From Bacillus sp. FJAT-27264 (GTDB lineage: Bacteria > Bacillota > Bacilli > Paenibacillales > Paenibacillaceae): a stretch of 57,701 nucleotides of DNA. A program made the position numbers and the translations under genes. The first letter of the stretch is position 1. Every line of letters starts with the position of its first letter. The notes under the pieces are model-generated. The model was not told the origin of the DNA. It searched no databases and worked only from the letters and a program-made list of their open reading frames with translations. Positions 53,066 to 57,701 of the stretch are shown one piece after another. The DNA is taken from NCBI RefSeq assembly GCF_001682855.1, contig NZ_MAQW01000031.1, positions 307,155 to 364,855 on the forward strand. Direction: 5' to 3'.

Positions 53066-53092
53066 GCCGTACATCCTCCACGTTCACACTAA

Positions 53093-53962
53093 TTAGATGT
53101 TAGGGTCGACTTTAAACCATTTTTGGAAAATCTCTTTGAACGTCCCGTCCGTCTTCATTTCATCCAGCGCTTTATTAATGGCATCCAGCAGCTCCGGATT
53201 GTTCTTGCGAATCGCGATACCCGCAAAGTCCTCTTTAATCGGCTCGCCGACCGCCTTGACGTTGAAGTGATTTTTCTCAACCAGTGGCTGGATGGCAAAA
53301 GTATTATTGATCGTAGCGTCGATGCGGCCAACGTTCAGATCCTTGAGCGAGGTGATCACATCGTTATACGTAGCAATTTCAAACTTGCCGACTTTCGGGA
53401 TGGCTTCATCGCGCAAATATTTCTCATCGTTCGTGCCGAGTCCGACACCGATCTTTTTACCTTTGAAGTCTTCAAGACTTTTGATGGTTGTGTTGTCGCT
53501 TTTGACGATTACGTTGACGGCGTTCTTGATGTATGGGGTAGAGAAGTCCATCGTCTTTTTGCGGTCATCTGTGATGGTGACTTGGCTGATGAGCGCGTCG
53601 TATTTGTCCTTTTGCAATCCTTCGATCAGCCCGGAGAATTCGCCGGTGATGAATTCAGCTTCAACGCCGATGCGTTTGGCTACAGCTTTGGCAACGTCTG
53701 CATCGAAGCCGTCGATCTCATGCTTGTCATTGAGGAAATTGTATGGGGCATAGGTGCCCATAAGACCAATTCTGATTTTGCCAGCTTTCTTGATCTGCTC
53801 AAGTGAGTTGTCGGCGGTTGCTGTTTCAGCCGGTTTGTTGCCAGCATTGGCATCCGTAGCAGCTGGAGTCGCTGTGTTGTTGGTTCCGCAGCCCGCAAGT
53901 GCGATCACAAGCACGCTCAGCAGTGAAGCAGATTTTAAAAACTTGTTTAGTTTGATTGTCAT
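53093..53962 (-). CDS. Amino-acid-binding lipoprotein of the ABC importer
   Basis: A 289-residue substrate-binding protein. A lipoprotein signal ends at LALAGC-like IALAGC (Cys25), followed by an Ala/Thr-rich spacer and an SBP_bac_3 domain (KIRIGLMGTYAPYNFLND, EIDGFDADVAKAVAKRI, DALISQVTITDDRKKTMDFS, GKKIGVGLGTNDEKYL). It captures a polar amino acid such as glutamine or cystine outside the membrane. AAGGAGG precedes the ATG. It lies 54 bases downstream of the TetR gene in the same transcription unit. Confidence 0.95.
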   Translation of the reverse strand: MTIKLNKFLKSASLLSVLVIALAGCGTNNTATPAATDANAGNKPAETATADNSLEQIKKAGKIRIGLMGTYAPYNFLNDKHEIDGFDADVAKAVAKRIGVEAEFITGEFSGLIEGLQKDKYDALISQVTITDDRKKTMDFSTPYIKNAVNVIVKSDNTTIKSLEDFKGKKIGVGLGTNDEKYLRDEAIPKVGKFEIATYNDVITSLKDLNVGRIDATINNTFAIQPLVEKNHFNVKAVGEPIKEDFAGIAIRKNNPELLDAINKALDEMKTDGTFKEIFQKWFKVDPNI

Positions 53963-54016
53963 TACGTTGGCCTCCTTGGCGCTCTTTGATGTTGTTATAC
54001 ACGATCTTGCTATAAG

Positions 54017-54598
54017 TTATCCGAGCAAACCCCGGAATTCGAATTTAGCGGTTTCTTCGGCTATGGCAGCGGGGGAGTAGGGTGATTGGTAATCAACGTC
54101 GTGCATTGGCCCGAACAGCCACTTGGATAGCACCCCGGTAATTAAACAGACAAGAATGTTAGCTCGGAGTGACAGGTTGTTTGTATCAGGTAGCATCCCC
54201 AGCTCTACGGCCCGCTCGATATTGCTCTTGAACGCTGCTTCAAAGGCAACCCAAGTTTGAGAGACGGCTTCCCGAATCGGTTGATCCGCGCCCTGGCCTT
54301 TCATAAGTAACAGCGCCATCAAATCCCGGTTCTGGTGTGCAAAAGTGAACAAGTCTGTAAGCAGTCGCGCAGATGAGCCCACCATGTCATCTACCGTACC
54401 CGCATGCTTGCGGTAACCTTGCTGGATGACCTGAATCAGCTTTTCTTTGCCATCTTCAATCAACTCCAGCGTGAGCTGTTCCTTACTTTTAAAATGCCAG
54501 TAAAACGTGCCTTGCGACACTCCGGTGGCCTTAACCACATCAGAAATTTTGGTTCCGTGATATCCCTTACGGGCAAATAAGTCGAGCGCCGCGGCCAT
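54017..54598 (-). CDS. TetR-family regulator of the amino-acid uptake operon
   Basis: The HTH domain (ALDLFARKGYHGTKISDVVK, ATGVSQGTFYWHFKSKEQL) and the helical ligand domain are complete from the ATG at 54598. But helix 1 begins earlier: NLPAIEEQDQDRRQQLM is open in frame upstream, with no ATG, GTG or TTG. A CTG at 54643 stands 9 bases after AGGAG, so the true start may be CTG, or the front is frame-shifted (an out-of-frame ATG lies at 54650). It is the first gene of the operon and a palindrome in the leader suggests autoregulation. Confidence 0.85.
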   Translation of the reverse strand: MAAALDLFARKGYHGTKISDVVKATGVSQGTFYWHFKSKEQLTLELIEDGKEKLIQVIQQGYRKHAGTVDDMVGSSARLLTDLFTFAHQNRDLMALLLMKGQGADQPIREAVSQTWVAFEAAFKSNIERAVELGMLPDTNNLSLRANILVCLITGVLSKWLFGPMHDVDYQSPYSPAAIAEETAKFEFRGLLG

Positions 54599-54659
54599 CA
54601 GTTGCTGGCGGCGATCCTGATCTTGTTCCTCTATAGCAGGCAGATTCCATCGCTCCTCT

Positions 54660-54683
54660 CAACCCGACTGATTAGTCAGTTGG
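54660..54683. promoter_or_regulatory. TetR operator in the operon leader
   Basis: CAACccGACT-GATT-AGTCagGTTG: a 24-bp interrupted palindrome with perfect GACT/AGTC and CAAC/GTTG arms. It lies just downstream of the promoter, where a repressor would block. Confidence 0.72.
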
Positions 54684-54700
54684 TTAATTCCGATGGGCTT

Positions 54701-54729
54701 ACTATATTTAAATTTTAACCTTCTGTCAA
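54701..54729 (-). promoter_or_regulatory. Sigma-A promoter of the tetR-ABC-peptidase operon
   Basis: On the minus strand TTGACA (54729-54724), a 17-bp spacer and TATAGT (54706-54701). Confidence 0.85.
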
Positions 54730-55011
54730 GACTAAAATGAGAATTTTGTCGAACTGTGAAAGTGGTTATGGATTAGCTTGTCCTGTGGAAAGAAAGGTTA
54801 TCCAAATTCTAGGTCTGGTGAGGTGGAATCGTATTTAATGAAATTGGGTTTAACGGGTGAAGGGGTGAATAAATGGGTATATCGAGTAAGGTGATCGGAT
54901 ATTTATTTAGGCCTGTTAATCTTTAATTCAGCAATAATTTTACTTGTTTGTACCAAGATTATGAGGAGGGCTAAATAGAAAGAAGCAGTATCCTTATTTA
55001 AAATCAAAGTG
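54730..55011. other. Intergenic region, nothing assigned
   Basis: A+T-rich. A short plus-strand frame from an ATG at 54872 (GISSKVIGYLFRPVNL, stop) follows GGGG but resembles nothing known. No RNA structure recognised. Confidence 0.4.
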
Positions 55012-55051
55012 AAAAAGCCGACCTGATGAGCAAGACGACGGTCGACTTTTT
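55012..55051. terminator. Terminator of the minus-strand dehydrogenase gene
   Basis: AAAAAGCCGACC / GGTCGACTTTTT 12-bp stem (one G-U pair), T-run on both strands, 12 bases after the stop of the minus-strand gene. Confidence 0.88.
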
Positions 55052-55062
55052 CATGTTATTTG

Positions 55063-56097
55063 TTAGCTAAAACGCTCCAGCACAACCTTGCCAATGGCAG
55101 ACCCTGATTCCATCTTGGCATGCGCAATTCTGAGGTTCGCGGCATTGATCGGAGACAGTCGCTCCGTCACGACGGTCCGAATTTTCCCCTCATCCACAAG
55201 TTCTGCCATCCGATTCAAGAGATGATGCTGCTCGGTAATATCCTCTGTTTGGAAGGTTGATCGGGTGAACATGGTCTCCCAAACTACGGTAACACTTTTG
55301 CTTTTTAACAGGTTCAGGGCAACAGGTTCCTCATTTTCTACGATCAGACAGATCTTACCTTGTGGAGCGATTGCTTGAGTCATATTGTTCCAGAGTTGAT
55401 CCGTATTGTTCAAGCAAAAGATATAGTCAACATTGTCAAACCCTTGCTGCTGTAATTGGGGCAGGAAATCCTCGTAATGATTAATTACATATTCGGCTCC
55501 AAGTTCTTGAACCCACGCTGCTGATTCCGGGCGCGATGCCGTACCGATCACAGTAAGTCCTGCCAGCTTGGCAAGCTGAACAGCAATGGAGCCAACACCT
55601 CCTGCCGCCCCGATGATGAGAATCGACTTATTGCAGTTGATCTCAGGAGAATGTGATATGCCTAAACGATCAAACAAGCTCTCCCATGCGGTAATCGTTG
55701 TTAACGGCAGTGATGCAGCTTCTGCGAAGTCTAGCGTCTGTGGCTTCCGTCCTACGATGCGTTCATCTACCAAATGAAACTCGCTGTTGGTACCTGGTCT
55801 GACCAGACTGCCGGCATAGAAGACTTTATCGCCCGGCTTGAAGAGTGTGGACTCAGGACCAATTTCTACAACGACGCCTGCTGCATCCCATCCGAGGATA
55901 TATGGACCTTCACCGGCCTGTTCGTATTTTCGTACGATAGGATCGGCTGGATTGGCCGAGATGGCTTCGATTCGGACAAGCAAATCTCGGCCTTGCGGGG
56001 TAGGGACAGAGAGCTGCAGGTCTAACAGGCTTTCTGGGTGTGTGATGGGTAAATATTTATAATATCCGACGGCTCGCATGGATTCTGGTTTTTGCAT
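55063..56097 (-). CDS. Zinc-type alcohol dehydrogenase-like / quinone oxidoreductase
   Basis: A 344-residue medium-chain dehydrogenase without zinc ligands in the usual places, i.e. the quinone-reductase-like branch. The substrate domain has ISANPADPIVRKY and GWDAAGVVVEIG; the Rossmann motif is ILIIGAAGGVGSIAVQLAK (about 160-178); the end is GSAIGKVVLE. It should reduce quinones or enals with NADPH. Start ATG 56097 has GGAAGGA upstream. It is divergent from an HxlR gene with an operator between them. Confidence 0.92.
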   Translation of the reverse strand: MQKPESMRAVGYYKYLPITHPESLLDLQLSVPTPQGRDLLVRIEAISANPADPIVRKYEQAGEGPYILGWDAAGVVVEIGPESTLFKPGDKVFYAGSLVRPGTNSEFHLVDERIVGRKPQTLDFAEAASLPLTTITAWESLFDRLGISHSPEINCNKSILIIGAAGGVGSIAVQLAKLAGLTVIGTASRPESAAWVQELGAEYVINHYEDFLPQLQQQGFDNVDYIFCLNNTDQLWNNMTQAIAPQGKICLIVENEEPVALNLLKSKSVTVVWETMFTRSTFQTEDITEQHHLLNRMAELVDEGKIRTVVTERLSPINAANLRIAHAKMESGSAIGKVVLERFS

Positions 56098-56192
56098 GTG
56101 GATCATTCCTTCCTTTTCTTATGAATTGCGCTCTGCTATCTCAGTATAGTTAAATAAGTAATATACAAAAAGTACGCAAAATTATCATACAG

Positions 56193-56210
56193 AGTATCTA
56201 AAAAGATACT
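56193..56210. promoter_or_regulatory. HxlR operator
   Basis: AGTATCT-AAAA-AGATACT: perfect 7-bp arms, 9 to 26 bases before the HxlR gene's ribosome site region and in the shared intergenic region. Confidence 0.75.
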
Positions 56211-56227
56211 TAGAAGGGGTGAATGCT

Positions 56228-56590
56228 GTGATCGATTCCACAACAAAACGGTGTCCGGTAGAGACCACCCTAGGTGTCATCGGCGGCAAATGGAAAGGTG
56301 TCATCATTTATTATCTGCTTAGCGGAACCAAGCGCTTCAATGAGCTTCGGAAGATTTATCCGCAAGTGACTCATCATACGCTAACGTTGCAATTAAGGGA
56401 GCTGGAGCGGGAAGGGATCATCTCCAGAAAGGTCTATAATCAGGTACCGCCTAAGGTGGAATATTCGTTAACGGAGTTCGGGCGGACGTTAGAACCGATG
56501 ATCCTATTGATGAAGGAATGGGGAGACTTATACGATGAGCGGTCCAAGGGGATGAACGGAGTAGAGGAAGAAGCGTCTGAATTACATTAA
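56228..56590 (+). CDS. HxlR-family redox-type regulator
   Basis: A 120-residue winged-helix protein with the HxlR pattern (TLGVIGGKWKGVIIYYLL, KRFNELRKIYPQVTHHTLTL, LREREG-like LRELEREGIISRKV, PPKVEYSLTEFGRTL). A Cys just before the first helix (KRCPVE) corresponds to the redox-sensing Cys of YodB/QorR-like members. The start is a GTG at 56228 (AAGGGG 9 bases upstream); the GTG at 56219 adjoins that site. It probably represses the divergent oxidoreductase gene and senses quinones or diamide. Confidence 0.92.
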   Translation: MIDSTTKRCPVETTLGVIGGKWKGVIIYYLLSGTKRFNELRKIYPQVTHHTLTLQLRELEREGIISRKVYNQVPPKVEYSLTEFGRTLEPMILLMKEWGDLYDERSKGMNGVEEEASELH

Positions 56591-56632
56591 GGTGGGCGGT
56601 TAGTTTTCACTCGATAACATAGGGGTGATATC

Positions 56633-57136
56633 ATAAAAATCCATATTATTGGTGGTTCAGGAAGCGGGAAATCATATATAGCTGCGCGATTAAGTCAAAA
56701 GCTCCATATTCCACATTATGACTTGGATGATTTGTTTTGGGATAACGAATCTACAGAGTATGGGGTGAAAGTTCCTGAGGTTGAACGAGATCACAGGCTA
56801 AGAGAAATCGTCAGCCGGGAGGCATGGATTATTGAGGGTGTTTACAGATCATGGGTAGAGCCAAGTTTGTCTGCTGCAGACCAGATCATTGTTCTGACGC
56901 CACCCTTGTCTGTCCAAGAATCGAGAATCTGGAATAGATATGAAGAGCGGATTTTCGGGAATGTTCCTGGTGAGAAGCGCGAGACGCTAGAGGATGTTCA
57001 GAGGCTTATAACGTGGAACAGAGAATACAATTTGAAGAAGCTGCCTCACTTTATAGCCCAGTCTAATTATAGGGATAAGATCATTCAGGTGAATGATAAT
57101 CTAGAATTAATCGAGCGGTACTGTAAAAGAGAGTAG
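56633..57136 (+). CDS. P-loop kinase, FlaR/adenylate-kinase-like, with ATA at the start
   Basis: About 167 residues. Walker A is IIGGSGSGKSYIA (Lys13), then HYDLDDLFW, REAWIIEGVYRSW and an Arg-rich lid, as in small AAA_17/18 or 'DNA topology modulation'-type kinases. The frame is complete only from 56633, where the codon is ATA, 7 bases after AGGGGTGA; no ATG, GTG or TTG precedes the P-loop in frame. The first ordinary start (TTG 56723) would delete the P-loop. So either ATA is used or the start codon has been lost. Confidence 0.72.
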   Translation: MKIHIIGGSGSGKSYIAARLSQKLHIPHYDLDDLFWDNESTEYGVKVPEVERDHRLREIVSREAWIIEGVYRSWVEPSLSAADQIIVLTPPLSVQESRIWNRYEERIFGNVPGEKRETLEDVQRLITWNREYNLKKLPHFIAQSNYRDKIIQVNDNLELIERYCKRE

Positions 57137-57460
57137 AGTAGTACTCCAAAGTGAAGGCTGCAAAACAACCTGATCCACTGGCTCTGAAGTACCTTTAAAG
57201 GGGGCTGTATTTAGGGGGCTATTCGAAAAGTAAACGGTCCCTTCAAGTAGATAGTATGCAACAAAAATCCATGAAACGGCATTGATCTTAAACGAAAATC
57301 TCTCCTTACGGTACAGGTGCAACACCAGCAAAGGCAAAGAAGGCTTTTTCAAGCTATTTAGAACACATTAAAAAACAAAACATAGCCAAGCGAAAAGAGA
57401 GCTTATATAAGAAGGAAGGATCGAAGAGTAATTAACGAAGAATAAATAACGAAGAGTAAT
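57137..57460. other. Region with an unassigned relic and a 14-bp tandem repeat
   Basis: A plus-strand frame at about 57291-57434 reads ISPYGTGATPAKAKKAFSSY then LEHIKKQNIAKRKESLYKKE, with stops just upstream; it looks like the Lys-rich end of a decayed gene that I cannot name. At 57422-57463 three copies of a 14-bp unit (CGAAGAGTAATTAA, the middle one CGAAGAATAAATAA) run directly into the repeat element. Confidence 0.4.
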
Positions 57461-57645
57461 TAACGGCATTTTTGTACCTTAAATCCTCTGCAGCTACCGG
57501 TTAATGGAGATTAAGTGCAATATTGTACCTTAAATCTTCCAGAATACCCCATCCAGCGTGCTTTTTCGAAAAATAAGATACAATAATGACCTTATTCCCC
57601 TTTTTTGTCTATATTAAAGAAGAATAAGGTACAAAAATGCCGTTA
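57461..57645. repeat. Nested-inverted-repeat element, copy 2
   Basis: Ends TAACGGCATTTTTGTACCTT (57461-57480) and AAGGTACAAAAATGCCGTTA (57626-57645) are a perfect 20-bp inverted repeat. Inner inverted pair: TTAAGTGCAATATTGTACCTTA at about 57511 and ATAAGATACAATAATGACCTTA at about 57573. Same layout and length as 49298-49481. Non-coding. Confidence 0.9.
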
Positions 57646-57701
57646 GTTGGGAGGTGGCCACTCTTTTTCACTGTTAAGACGACTGGTGAAGGGGAATATA
57701 C

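Noticed and set aside
53123..53806. Plus-strand 227-residue open frame antisense to the binding-protein gene
   Set aside because: The minus strand encodes a complete SBP_bac_3 lipoprotein; the plus frame has no domain or ribosome site.
57107..57352. Minus-strand 81-residue open frame at the right end
   Set aside because: It overlaps the kinase gene end, has no ribosome site and matches nothing recognised.

Overview
The window looks like a chromosomal segment of a low-to-mid GC Gram-positive soil bacterium of the Paenibacillus/Bacillales type. The support is strong AAGGAGG-like ribosome binding sites, an SLH-anchored surface protein with X2 and fibronectin III modules, HxlR, LytTR/DUF3021, CD3324-type, DUF2812 and VanZ families, a HelD homologue, and compact stem-loop/T-run terminators. 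I saw no rRNA, tRNA or CRISPR array. The species cannot be named from this alone.

Layout. 1-3249 is the 3' part of a surface protein gene with four near-identical 282-bp X2 repeats. 3.4-13.8 kb holds a regulator/MFS exporter pair, a TatD-type hydrolase, a membrane alpha/beta hydrolase, a LytTR/DUF3021 operon and a HelD-type RNA polymerase motor. 13.8-14.2 kb is a scar made of two decayed genes (SDR tail and an IS5-type remnant). 14.4-25 kb carries a NarL-type two-component system, NUDIX, methyltransferases, a CTP-synthase-like amidotransferase lacking its catalytic His, DoxX, AraC/GyrI and hydrolase genes, mixed with gene relics. 25.1-29.4 kb is the most disturbed accessory zone: a LysE relic, an HTH gene next to a gene broken by two TGA codons, and an island of two unrecognised membrane genes (26652-28582) lying between two direct copies of a recombinase-like tail, followed by an IS1595-type relic. 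29.4-35.4 kb is an operon-like unit (OmpR-type regulator, sensor kinase, VanZ-like protein, ABC ATPase, FtsX-type permease) that looks like an envelope-stress or antimicrobial-peptide detoxification module. 35.5-49.2 kb is a run of small enzymes and local regulators, several as divergent regulator/target pairs with visible operators. 50.4-54.7 kb is one minus-strand transcription unit with a TetR regulator, a polar amino-acid ABC importer and an Xaa-Pro-type peptidase, driven by a near-consensus promoter. The right end holds an HxlR/quinone-oxidoreductase divergon and a P-loop kinase with an ATA at the start position.

Three things stand out. First, a two-gene membrane module (Gly-zipper protein plus a 470-residue coiled-coil/membrane partner, ATGA overlap) sits in an island between recombinase-tail repeats and is the best candidate for an undescribed system. 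Second, a roughly 185-bp intergenic element with nested inverted repeats occurs twice (49298-49481 and 57461-57645) and looks like a non-coding mobile or RNA-structured repeat family. Third, the window has many decayed genes (SDR, IS5, hydrolase tail, tetR/MFS, DUF2812, LysE, the double-TGA gene, IS1595, AraC, histidine phosphatase), showing active gene loss in this region or, for single-codon lesions, possible sequencing error.
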